Part shown: positions 1-6,894 of the stretch, piece by piece | Numbering within the stretch: the first letter of the stretch is position 1 | Layout: every line of letters begins with the position of its first letter | NCBI GenBank assembly: GCA_946404585.1 | Contig: CAMJEC010000019.1 | Coordinates: forward strand, 1-14,078 | Length of the DNA: 14,078 bases | From: an uncultured Caryophanales bacterium | GTDB taxonomy: Bacteria; Bacillota_I; Bacilli_A; RFN20; CAG-826 | Direction of reading: 5' to 3' | The notes under the pieces: model-generated | Database searches by the model: none | Seen by the model: the letters and a program-made list of their open reading frames with translations, nothing else | Told to the model about the DNA's origin: nothing | Position numbers and translations under genes: made by a program

Positions 1-728
1 AATACTTAAAAGAAATCGAACAATTCCTTAAGGAATATATTGAAAAAGCCCACTGCAAAACATATGTGCTTGGTATTTCTGGTGGTGTTGATTCTTCTTT
101 ATGTGCGGCTTTAGCCAGAAACGCTGTCGGTAAAGACCGCTTATTATGTTTAATCATTCCAATTGAAAGTCAAAAAGCTGATGAAGATGACGCTCTTCTT
201 TTAGCAAAAGAATTGGACTTAAACTATGTCACAGTGGACGCTACTGAAATCTTCAATGGTTATGTTAAGACGTTTAAGAGCCTTGGCCAAGATTTCGATA
301 GAAGCACTTTAGGTAATTTAAAAGCGCGTATTAGAATGAGCATTTTATATGCTTATGCGCAAAAATATAATGGTTTAGTTATTGGCACAGATAATGCTGA
401 TGAAAGATATACAGGCTACTTTACCAAGCATGGTGATGGAGCATGCGATATTCTTCCTATCGCGCATTTGTTAAAAGGCGAAGTCGTGGAAGCAAGTAAG
501 CTATTAGGCATTAGCAACCATTTAGCGGAAAGAGTTCCAACAGCGAGCCTATTTGAAGGCCAAACTGATGAAAAAGAAATGGGTGTAACCTATAAAGATT
601 TAGATGCTTATATCTTAGGCGGGAAGGTCGATGAAGAAGTTGAAAAGCGCATTCAACATCTCCATAAGATTAGCGAGCATAAAAGAGTGCCTACACCTAT
701 GCCAAAAGAGTTTGATAGAGGTGAATAA
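1..728 (+). CDS. nadE: NH3-dependent NAD+ synthetase, 5'-truncated by the window edge
   Basis: Makes NAD+ from deamido-NAD+, ATP and ammonia, the last step of NAD synthesis in the cytosol. The reading frame is open from base 3, giving 241 visible residues; comparison with the usual 245-275 suggests only the first 10-30 are missing. GTG at base 66 is an internal valine codon, since in-frame coding continues upstream (ending KTYVLGISGG). The ATP-pyrophosphatase loop SGGVDSS is at visible residues 26-32. A GTDNADERYTGYFTKHGDG segment matches the family motif GTDHAAE...TGFFTK.GDG, followed by a PTASLFEGQTDE substrate loop and a C-terminal SEHKRVPTPMP. There is no glutaminase (nitrilase) domain in the visible part, so this is the ammonia-using short form. 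The TAA stop directly abuts the ATG of the next small gene, so the two are probably co-transcribed with ruvAB. Confidence 0.95.
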   Translation, partial: YLKEIEQFLKEYIEKAHCKTYVLGISGGVDSSLCAALARNAVGKDRLLCLIIPIESQKADEDDALLLAKELDLNYVTVDATEIFNGYVKTFKSLGQDFDRSTLGNLKARIRMSILYAYAQKYNGLVIGTDNADERYTGYFTKHGDGACDILPIAHLLKGEVVEASKLLGISNHLAERVPTASLFEGQTDEKEMGVTYKDLDAYILGGKVDEEVEKRIQHLHKISEHKRVPTPMPKEFDRGE

Positions 729-827
729 ATGAAGGTTAATAAATTAGAGGTAATTTTCATATCTAGTTTATTAAGCGCGCTTGCTGTTCTCCTTTTTCTT
801 GTTCTATTTATCATCGTTAATTTGTAA
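729..827 (+). CDS. 32-residue single-pass membrane microprotein, unknown function
   Basis: Not a recognised family. The ATG follows the nadE stop with no gap and is preceded by a strong Shine-Dalgarno AGAGGTG (717-723) with 5 nt spacing, so translation is likely. The peptide starts MKVNKLEVIF and then runs as an almost purely hydrophobic helix of about 22 residues (residues 9-30, rich in Leu, Val, Ile, Phe), ending IIVNL before TAA. A Lys-containing N-terminus before the hydrophobic run predicts N-in orientation with nearly no extracellular tail. ruvA follows after 20 nt with its own ribosome site, which fits an operon nadE-microprotein-ruvA-ruvB. It could be a membrane-anchored regulator or a subunit of a larger complex; a translated spacer that only couples nadE to ruvA is also possible. 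Coding status is inferred from start, ribosome site and composition, not homology. Confidence 0.6.
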   Translation: MKVNKLEVIFISSLLSALAVLLFLVLFIIVNL

Positions 828-847
828 AATTAAGGAAGGTAATTACT

Positions 848-1399
848 ATGATTTATTCTTTAAAAGGCAGAGTTTTAATGACTGATGGCGATACCGTCAT
901 TGTCGATGTTCGTGATGTCGGCTATCAAGTTTTAGTCAGCCATATTAGTGACTACGAAGTTGGTCAAGAAGTGTTTTTATATACATATAATGTTATTAGA
1001 GAAGATGAACAATATCTCGTCGGCTTCTCATCTTTAGATGAAAAGAAAGTCTTCTTATCTTTAATCAAAGTTAAAGGCTTAGGACCAAAGACTGTTATTG
1101 GTGCTTTAAGCGCGACAACCGTGGATGGAGTAAGAAACGCGATTGCCTCTAATAACGTGGCTTATTTAAAGAAGTTACCAGGCATCGGGGCAAAAGCCGC
1201 TAGCCAAATCATTCTTGATTTAAAAGGCGAATTAACTGGCACTAAAGGTGATCCAGGTGTTTATGATGAAGTGTATGAAGCCTTAAAAGAATTAGGCTTT
1301 AAAGGAGCGGCTATTGACCGTGTTTTAGCGACCATCAATGAAAAAGATGCTGCCCCAGAAGAAATCTTACGCTTAGCTTTAGCTAAATTAAGGAAATAA
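848..1399 (+). CDS. ruvA: Holliday junction branch migration protein RuvA
   Basis: Tetrameric DNA-binding subunit that holds the four-way junction and loads RuvB hexamers during recombinational repair. The protein has 183 residues, slightly shorter than the usual 190-205. It has the N-terminal OB-fold (residues 1-62, starting MIYSLKGRV), two helix-hairpin-helix motifs (VKGLGPKTVIGALS, 75-88; LPGIGAKAASQII, 110-122), a linker, and the C-terminal RuvB-contact domain (about 139-183). The start is fixed by the Shine-Dalgarno AAGGAAGG at 832-839, 8 nt before ATG. The stop is separated from the ruvB ATG by one base, so the pair is translationally linked. No ruvC is visible nearby, as expected for Firmicutes, which generally use RecU instead. 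Confidence 0.97.
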   Translation: MIYSLKGRVLMTDGDTVIVDVRDVGYQVLVSHISDYEVGQEVFLYTYNVIREDEQYLVGFSSLDEKKVFLSLIKVKGLGPKTVIGALSATTVDGVRNAIASNNVAYLKKLPGIGAKAASQIILDLKGELTGTKGDPGVYDEVYEALKELGFKGAAIDRVLATINEKDAAPEEILRLALAKLRK

Positions 1400-1400
1400 T

Positions 1401-2411
1401 ATGTCCAGATTATTAGACGCAAATAGGAATAGTAACGAAACACAAGAGGAGTTATCACTTAGACCACAAACTCTTGATGAATACGTTGGTCAAAAAGACT
1501 TAAAAGCCAATTTAAAAGTCTTTATCGGTGCCGCTCTTCATAGAGATGAACCATTAGACCATATTCTTTTTTATGGCCCTCCAGGTTTAGGTAAAACAAC
1601 CTTAGCCTATGTTGTGGCTAACGAGATGCACGCTAACATCCATTTTGTGAATGGTCCAGCCTTAGAAAAACCAGGTGACTTAGGCGCCATTTTATCTAAC
1701 TTAAGTAAAGATGGTGGAGATATTCTCTTCATCGATGAAATCCATAGACTTCCACGAATAGTGGAAGAAACACTATATAACGCCATGGAAGATTTTAAAT
1801 TCTCCGTCGTTATTAACCGCGATACAAGCGCGAGAACTTTAACTATTGATTTACCACCTTTCACACTCATTGGTGCGACCACCCGTGCGGGTAATTTAAG
1901 CGCTCCACTTAGAAGTAGATTTGGTATTTCTGAAAAGCTCAATTTCTATGATATTGATGAATGTGTCGCTATTGTCAAAAGAACCGCAAAAGTCTTTAAT
2001 ACCACAATTGAAGATGCCGCCGCTTTAGAAATTGCTAAACGTTCACGTGGTACTCCTCGTATCGCTAATAGATTATTTAGAAGAGTGCGTGACTTTGCTA
2101 ACTATGCTGGTCAAGATCACATTACTATCAATGATGCTTTACAAGCATTGAAGGCCTTAAAAGTGGATGAACTTGGTCTTGATGATGTCGATATCAAATA
2201 CTTAAAAACCATCATTGAAAGATTCAAAGGTGGACCAGTTGGCTTAGATACTTTAGCAAGTGCAATTGGGGAAGAAATTGATAACTTAGAAGACGTTTAT
2301 GAGCCATATCTTCTTCAAATCGGCATGATTGATAGAACCGCTCGTGGACGTGTTGCCACAGAGAAAGCTTATAAGCATCTTAAAATTGGTCACCAAACAA
2401 CATTATTTTAA
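1401..2411 (+). CDS. ruvB: Holliday junction branch migration ATPase RuvB
   Basis: AAA+ motor that, with RuvA, drives branch migration of Holliday junctions. The 336 residues are standard length. Visible in order: the family N-terminal segment LRPQTLDEYVGQ (20-31), Walker A GPPGLGKTT (59-67), Walker B LFIDEIHRL (109-117), sensor 1 IGATTRAG (157-164), arginine finger in RSRFG (171-175), sensor 2 region with RGTPRIANRLFRRVRDFA, and the C-terminal winged helix, including the conserved GLDTLA and GPVG segments and ARGRVAT near the end. All catalytic motifs look intact. The weak ribosome site AGGA (1391-1394) lies within the end of ruvA, and the one-base gap suggests coupled translation. It is the last gene of its operon: an intrinsic terminator lies about 30 nt downstream. 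Confidence 0.98.
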   Translation: MSRLLDANRNSNETQEELSLRPQTLDEYVGQKDLKANLKVFIGAALHRDEPLDHILFYGPPGLGKTTLAYVVANEMHANIHFVNGPALEKPGDLGAILSNLSKDGGDILFIDEIHRLPRIVEETLYNAMEDFKFSVVINRDTSARTLTIDLPPFTLIGATTRAGNLSAPLRSRFGISEKLNFYDIDECVAIVKRTAKVFNTTIEDAAALEIAKRSRGTPRIANRLFRRVRDFANYAGQDHITINDALQALKALKVDELGLDDVDIKYLKTIIERFKGGPVGLDTLASAIGEEIDNLEDVYEPYLLQIGMIDRTARGRVATEKAYKHLKIGHQTTLF

Positions 2412-2439
2412 TAATGTTATAAATTAACTAGTAAAATTG

Positions 2440-2469
2440 GAACAAGACTCGTCTTGTTCTTTTATTTTC
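2440..2469 (+). terminator. Intrinsic terminator of the nadE-ruvAB operon
   Basis: Perfect inverted repeat GAACAAGAC (2440-2448) / GTCTTGTTC (2451-2459). It folds as an 8-bp stem with a CTCG tetraloop and is followed directly by the T-rich run TTTTATTTT. It lies 28 nt after the ruvB stop, so it ends the upstream operon before the secDF promoter. Confidence 0.88.
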
Positions 2470-2490
2470 TCATTTACTCATACAAATATA

Positions 2491-2519
2491 TTGAATTACT
2501 TATGTAATTAGAGTATATT
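2491..2519 (+). promoter_or_regulatory. Sigma-A-type promoter for secDF
   Basis: TTGAAT (-35, 2491-2496), a 17-bp spacer and TATATT (-10, 2514-2519), each matching the consensus hexamers at 4-5 of 6 positions with ideal spacing. The predicted transcript starts around 2525-2527. That leaves about 50 nt of leader before the ATG at 2576 and excludes translation from the in-frame ATG at 2525. Confidence 0.75.
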
Positions 2520-2562
2520 ATTCAATGACGTCGCCTTACGAGCGAATGCACATACACGTATT

Positions 2563-2568
2563 AGGAGG
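2563..2568 (+). promoter_or_regulatory. Shine-Dalgarno site deciding the secDF start
   Basis: AGGAGG, 7 nt before ATG 2576. The in-frame ATG at 2525 has no ribosome site and sits at the predicted transcription start. Starting at 2576 also places a basic MRR directly before the first membrane helix, as in SecD proteins. Confidence 0.85.
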
Positions 2569-2575
2569 AATAAAT

Positions 2576-5254
2576 ATGCGTAGATTATGGTCACATATTG
2601 TCATAGCGGCTACTTCGCTATTGATGGTTGGGGCAACATTTGCCACCGTAGTTACAAATATGAACAGTAATATCGAATTCGAGAGAGGTCGTGAATTAAC
2701 ATTCCGCATCAATGCAAAAGATGATGATGGTAATCCAGACAAAGACTATGAATTCACCGATGATGAAGCTGTTAAAGAAACCGCAAAAATCATGGAAAAG
2801 AGATTAGCAACTGCTGATATCTCTCGTTATAAAGTTGAAACCGCTGGTTTTGATACAATTAAAGTTTCTTTCGTTCAAGATACAGATCAAGAATACGAAA
2901 TTATTCAAAACTACCTTTCATTTAATGCCAGTTTGGCTATCTCAAACTCAAAGGAAACATATGCTTTAGCAACTGAATTCCTCGACACAAATAAAGAAGC
3001 ATATTGGACCAGTGATAAGGGCTATCCAACAATCATCATTCCAATCAATTATGATAATGAATTATTCCAAGCTGTTTACACAGAAGCTAAGGAAATGAGT
3101 GATAACAATACTGGTGAAGTCGAAGAACAACACCAACACGAAGAAGGTGAAGAAGAGGAAGAAGAAGCCAAAAGACATGCTTATCTCTACCTCTGGTACG
3201 ACTACATCGAAGACTATTACTCATATGATAAAATCAATCAAAATTCTCAAGATACATATGATGCAGCTATCGCTAGCAAAGTCTTAATGACTTTCGATGC
3301 TGCTGATCCATTCTTAGATGAAGAACATACCGCTTTAAGAGCTTATGTCCAACCAGATGTTGGTGAAGATAGTAAAGTCTCTCCTGATGCTTTAAGAAAA
3401 GCATTCAGAAACGCTAAATACTATGTGAACTTACTCAATGCTGGTCAAATGGAATACCATGTTGACTTCATGTTCTCTAAGACCGCTAACTTATTCGTTG
3501 AAAGCTTAGTGGAATTAGGTACACATAAGACCATTGCCTGGAGTAGAACATTTATTGCTACAGTCGTGGCCATCGCTGTCATTAGCTTATTACTTATCTA
3601 CTTCTATAGATTAGGCGCTAGTGGTATTGCGGTGACAAGTATCATTGCCACATTCTTAGGCTTCTTATTCGTCGTCTTATTAGGCGCTGAATTCAATATT
3701 GCCGGTATAGTTGGCTTAATCGCTTTAGGCTTAATCAGTGTCTTAAGCGGTGTCATCTATATGCAAAAATTCAAAGAAGAATGCTACCGTGGTAGAACTC
3801 TTAAGAAAGCTAATACAGAAGCTGCTAAGAAGTCCTTATTACCAATCGTTGACTTACACGTTGTTTTAGTGGCGATGGGTGTAGCTTGCTACTTATTAGG
3901 TGGCGTTATGATGAAATCATTCGCTGTCGCTAGCATCTTAGGTGGCGTTTCTTCCTTATTATTAAATCTCATCTTCTTGCGTGGCATGGAATGGCTTGTC
4001 ACAAACGAGCAAGGCTTAGCTGGTCGCTATGACTTATTCGATGTCAGTAAAGATCAAGTCGCTGATGGTTTAGAAGAAAGCAAAGAAAAATACGAAGGCG
4101 CTAACGCTGATAAAGATTTCACAAAGCATAAGAAACCAGTTGGTATCCTTGCCGCTATCTTATTCGTCGCTAGTGTGGCTTCTATGATCGTCTTCGGTAT
4201 TGCGCAAAAAGGCGCTATCTATAGTTCAGATTCCCCATATGGCAATAGCCAAGTCTATGTTGAATATGTCAGTGAAGTTGCTGGTAATACAACATTAACT
4301 TCTGACGTTAAAGAAAGAATCGATGCTATTTTAGACAATGCCACTTTAGAAGGCACAAGTTTAAAAGAAATTACTGAACTTGATACATATGAATACACCC
4401 CTAAGTACGATACCACTGCAAGTGGTACAGCTACTGTCTACTATGGTTACTACATCATTAACTTCAATAAACCATTGAAGGGTGATGAAATGATCAAATA
4501 TGGTGATTTAAATCCAATCGCCGTTAGCGAATTCTTCACTCTTGATGAATTAAATAACGCTAGTGGTGCAAACCTCAATATGCCTGCTAATGTTAACGTT
4601 TCCTTAAAGGATTCCGTGAGAATTAGTGCGGATCAACCTTCTGTTACATCCTTAATCATCGCTACAAGTGTTGGTTTAGGTATCAGTGCGGTTTATCTCT
4701 TACTCCGTTACCGTTTAAGCCGTGGCCTTGCTTCCTTAATCGTAAGCTTTGGCGCCACTGGTATCAGTGCTGGCTTATTCGCGATGTTAAGATTCTTACC
4801 AGTCACTTCTTATGCTGGTTTAGCGATTCCGTTTATCGCCATCTTCTCCTTAGCGGTTGGCATTATCTTAATGAATAAAGAAAGAGAAATGGTTCTCGAT
4901 GATCGTAATAGAGATAACTCCGTTGAAGCAAGAAATGCAATGATGATTAAAGCTACTGCTTTAGCCTCAACACCAATGACCATCGCCTTCATCATGGCTT
5001 TATACCTTGGTGTTAACTTCTTCGGCTTTATGTTCGCAAATGTCTCATACATCTTCTTAGCCGTCATCTTAGGCGTGAGCATTGCTACTGGTCTTACACT
5101 CGTCTGTTTCGGTCCATTAGCCCAAGTGTTCTTTAAAGCCTTCCATGGCGTTAGAATCATCAAACCAAAAGCCAATAAGAAGAAAGCACGTCCAGTACGT
5201 GTCAACAAATCTGCGGAACCAGAAGAAGCAATCTTCATTGGCATTAACGATTAA
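2576..5254 (+). CDS. secDF: SecD-SecF fusion, divergent Sec translocon accessory protein
   Basis: RND-type membrane protein that helps release and pull exported proteins at the outer face of SecYEG. From ATG 2576 it has 892 residues. The SecD half has one helix (about 5-27), a large extracellular domain (about 30-320, with the P1-like segment TAKIMEKRLATADISRYKVE) and five helices (about 325-470). A cytosolic linker (about 475-520) joins the SecF half, with a helix at about 522-541, a second extracellular domain, and helices from about 690 to 860. The tail is basic. Family anchors are GIVGLIALG, QKFKEE (FERIKEE in relatives) and PIVDLHV (D426). The intramembrane Asp of the SecD motif (AVDGNV-like) is Leu390, and the SecF Asp (SLNDS-like) is Val761. 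A Glu/His-rich tract occupies residues 181-197. Identity rests on fused topology, these anchors and synteny between ruvB and recJ. No yajC is seen beside it. Confidence 0.9.
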   Translation: MRRLWSHIVIAATSLLMVGATFATVVTNMNSNIEFERGRELTFRINAKDDDGNPDKDYEFTDDEAVKETAKIMEKRLATADISRYKVETAGFDTIKVSFVQDTDQEYEIIQNYLSFNASLAISNSKETYALATEFLDTNKEAYWTSDKGYPTIIIPINYDNELFQAVYTEAKEMSDNNTGEVEEQHQHEEGEEEEEEAKRHAYLYLWYDYIEDYYSYDKINQNSQDTYDAAIASKVLMTFDAADPFLDEEHTALRAYVQPDVGEDSKVSPDALRKAFRNAKYYVNLLNAGQMEYHVDFMFSKTANLFVESLVELGTHKTIAWSRTFIATVVAIAVISLLLIYFYRLGASGIAVTSIIATFLGFLFVVLLGAEFNIAGIVGLIALGLISVLSGVIYMQKFKEECYRGRTLKKANTEAAKKSLLPIVDLHVVLVAMGVACYLLGGVMMKSFAVASILGGVSSLLLNLIFLRGMEWLVTNEQGLAGRYDLFDVSKDQVADGLEESKEKYEGANADKDFTKHKKPVGILAAILFVASVASMIVFGIAQKGAIYSSDSPYGNSQVYVEYVSEVAGNTTLTSDVKERIDAILDNATLEGTSLKEITELDTYEYTPKYDTTASGTATVYYGYYIINFNKPLKGDEMIKYGDLNPIAVSEFFTLDELNNASGANLNMPANVNVSLKDSVRISADQPSVTSLIIATSVGLGISAVYLLLRYRLSRGLASLIVSFGATGISAGLFAMLRFLPVTSYAGLAIPFIAIFSLAVGIILMNKEREMVLDDRNRDNSVEARNAMMIKATALASTPMTIAFIMALYLGVNFFGFMFANVSYIFLAVILGVSIATGLTLVCFGPLAQVFFKAFHGVRIIKPKANKKKARPVRVNKSAEPEEAIFIGIND
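3116..3166 (+). repeat. GAA/GAG-rich low-complexity tract inside secDF
   Basis: The stretch is built almost only from GAA, GAG, CAA and CAC codons and encodes an acidic, His-containing run (residues 181-197, including HQHEEGEEEEEE) in the first extracellular domain. It is in frame and non-disruptive. It looks like an expanded trinucleotide segment prone to length change, or an acidic metal- or cation-binding loop. Confidence 0.7.
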
Positions 5255-5261
5255 TTAATGA

Positions 5262-5290
5262 AAAGGCTGCTTTATAAGCGGCCTTTATTT
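5262..5290 (+). terminator. Intrinsic terminator after secDF
   Basis: An 11-bp stem (5262-5272 with 5276-5286, one G-U pair) around a TAT loop has a GC-rich core GGCTGC/GCGGCC and is followed by ATTT and further T-rich sequence. It begins 7 nt after the secDF stop. It ends only about 18 nt before recJ, so recJ probably has its own promoter or depends on read-through. Confidence 0.82.
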
Positions 5291-5296
5291 TATAAT
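5291..5296 (+). promoter_or_regulatory. Possible -10 box for recJ
   Basis: A perfect TATAAT directly after the secDF terminator. Initiation about 7 nt downstream would leave roughly 5 nt of leader before the recJ ATG at 5308. No convincing -35 hexamer lies 16-18 bp upstream, because that region is the terminator stem, so the call is tentative. Confidence 0.35.
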
Positions 5297-5307
5297 AAGA
5301 GTAGATT

Positions 5308-6873
5308 ATGGAAAGTTTACTTAAAAGACTTCTAACATATTTTCAAATTAGTGAAAGCGAATATCAAAAACTCCTCGCTCCAGTGAGTGAAGAGAATTTC
5401 GCTATGGGTCACTCTTTTAAAGACATCGATAAATGTGTCGAAGTCGTAAGAAGTGCAATGAAAGAAAATAAGAGGATTTATATATATGGGGATTATGACT
5501 GCGATGGCATCATGTCGATCTCTATTTTAGTTAAAATGTTCTCTTATTTTTCTTATCCAGTTAGCTACTATGTTCCTAGCCGTTATCTCGATGGATATGG
5601 CTTAACCCTCAAACACGCTGAGGAAATCGTTAAAAATGGCTATGATTTATTAATTACCGTTGATAATGGTGTGACCGCTTTTGAAGGTATTGAATATTGT
5701 AAGAAAAACGGCATGCAAGTCTTAGTCTTTGACCATCATCAAACTGATGAAGTTTTACCTATTGCTGACTATATTCTTCATCCAGTAGTTTCTAACTTTG
5801 GTGAGACCCCCACAAGTGCGGGTTTTGTGACCTTTATGTTTGCTAAAGAATTCTTAGGAAGATATGACCAATATCTCGCCACTTTAGCGGGTATCTCAGT
5901 GGTCTCAGACATGATGCCAATTAGAGAATATAATCGTAACTTATTAAAACTAGTCATTGAAGAGTATGAAGAAGGCCAATTCTTTAATATAGATTTATTA
6001 AAAGAAAAAGAAAGCTTCACTGAAAGCGCGATTGGCATGAAAATCGCCCCAAAAGTCAACGCTGTTGGCCGTTTAGTGGAAGATGAGGATTCTCTTATTA
6101 AAACCGTGCAATTCTTCACTAGCGAGGACAAAAACCTTCTTTTAAACTACAATGAATGGATTAATTCCGTGAATAGTGAAAGAAAAGAAATCACTAAAAT
6201 CGCGACAGAAAATAGTAAAGAAGTTGATACAAGTAAAGCGGCAATTATCGCTATTATTAATGAAAAAGAAGGGGTTATTGGTTTAATCGCTAATAACTTC
6301 GCTAAAAAATATTTAAAGCCAACAATCATCTTTGCCTTAGACGCTAGTGGTGAATATTATAAGGGCTCATGCCGCGCTCCTAAGGGCTTTAATGTCGTTG
6401 ATGCTTTTAACAAATTAGATAAATATATGCTTACCGCAGGTGGTCATGAATCCGCAGGTGGTTGCTCTGTTAAAAAAGAGTTATTTGATGAATTTAAAGA
6501 AGCTTTTACTAAGCTAGCCGCACAAACAGAAATAAAAGAAGAAAGACCACAAACAATTGATTTATATTTAAACGAAATTACTCGTGAAAACTATGATTTA
6601 ATTCAATCATTTTCTCCATTTGGAGAAATGTGGCAATCTCCTAAGTTCAAATTATCACGTATTAGAACACAGTCTTTAATGTATTCTCGTGATACCCAAC
6701 ATATTTTAACAAGTATCGGTCAAGCCGCGAGATTAACCGGCTTCTATTTCCCAAAAAGTGAAATCAGCCAATATCAATTTGTTGATATGATTGGTACATT
6801 TAGATTATCGACATATTATGGTAAAACCACAGTGGAATTCTTAATTAGTGATATTTATCAAAGCGAAAAATAA
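5308..6873 (+). CDS. recJ: Single-stranded-DNA exonuclease RecJ, short form
   Basis: DHH/DHHA1 phosphoesterase that degrades single-stranded DNA 5' to 3' in recombination and repair. It has 521 residues against about 560-790 in many bacteria. The DHH core is intact: GDYDCDGIMS (61-70, metal-binding Asp62, Asp64, Asp66), TVDNG (117-121), FDHHQ (141-145), and SVVSDMMPI (197-205, Asp201). The PKVNAVGRL segment (248-256) matches the RecJ PRINAAGRL motif. The DHHA1 domain carries TAGGHESAGG (376-385). After that only an OB-like end remains; the extra C-terminal domain of long Firmicute RecJ proteins is missing. The ribosome site is weak at best (AAGAG, 5297-5301). Order secDF-recJ is as in Bacillus. 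Oligo-ribonuclease NrnA is also DHH/DHHA1 but shorter (about 320 residues), so RecJ fits better. Confidence 0.9.
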   Translation: MESLLKRLLTYFQISESEYQKLLAPVSEENFAMGHSFKDIDKCVEVVRSAMKENKRIYIYGDYDCDGIMSISILVKMFSYFSYPVSYYVPSRYLDGYGLTLKHAEEIVKNGYDLLITVDNGVTAFEGIEYCKKNGMQVLVFDHHQTDEVLPIADYILHPVVSNFGETPTSAGFVTFMFAKEFLGRYDQYLATLAGISVVSDMMPIREYNRNLLKLVIEEYEEGQFFNIDLLKEKESFTESAIGMKIAPKVNAVGRLVEDEDSLIKTVQFFTSEDKNLLLNYNEWINSVNSERKEITKIATENSKEVDTSKAAIIAIINEKEGVIGLIANNFAKKYLKPTIIFALDASGEYYKGSCRAPKGFNVVDAFNKLDKYMLTAGGHESAGGCSVKKELFDEFKEAFTKLAAQTEIKEERPQTIDLYLNEITRENYDLIQSFSPFGEMWQSPKFKLSRIRTQSLMYSRDTQHILTSIGQAARLTGFYFPKSEISQYQFVDMIGTFRLSTYYGKTTVEFLISDIYQSEK

Positions 6874-6877
6874 AAAA

Positions 6878-6888
6878 TGTGTCATAAT
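6878..6888 (+). promoter_or_regulatory. Extended -10 promoter of the lipoprotein gene
   Basis: TGTG (6878-6881), one base, then CATAAT (6883-6888). This matches the Gram-positive TRTGN-TATAAT extended -10 at all but one base; such promoters need little or no -35, and none is seen. The expected transcription start, 6-7 nt downstream, falls on or next to ATG 6895, suggesting a leaderless mRNA. Confidence 0.5.
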
Positions 6889-6894
6889 ATTTCT

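Noticed and set aside
1607..1942. 111-codon - strand frame opposite ruvB
   Set aside because: It lies antisense to the RuvB ATPase core; no upstream ribosome site or family resemblance.
2525..2575. In-frame ATG at 2525 as an earlier secDF start
   Set aside because: It sits at the predicted transcription start, has no ribosome site, and would add a polar stretch before the first membrane helix, whereas 2576 has AGGAGG at ideal spacing.
3099..3287. Lys/Thr-rich + strand frame overlapping the Glu-rich tract of secDF
   Set aside because: It is a shifted reading of the GAA-repeat codons (giving AAG/AAA lysines), with no independent start signal.
4810..5244. 144-codon open frame on the - strand opposite the end of secDF
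   Set aside because: It lies wholly within a clear membrane-protein gene, has no ribosome site or promoter, and its hydrophobic/Met-rich composition is the mirror of secDF codons.
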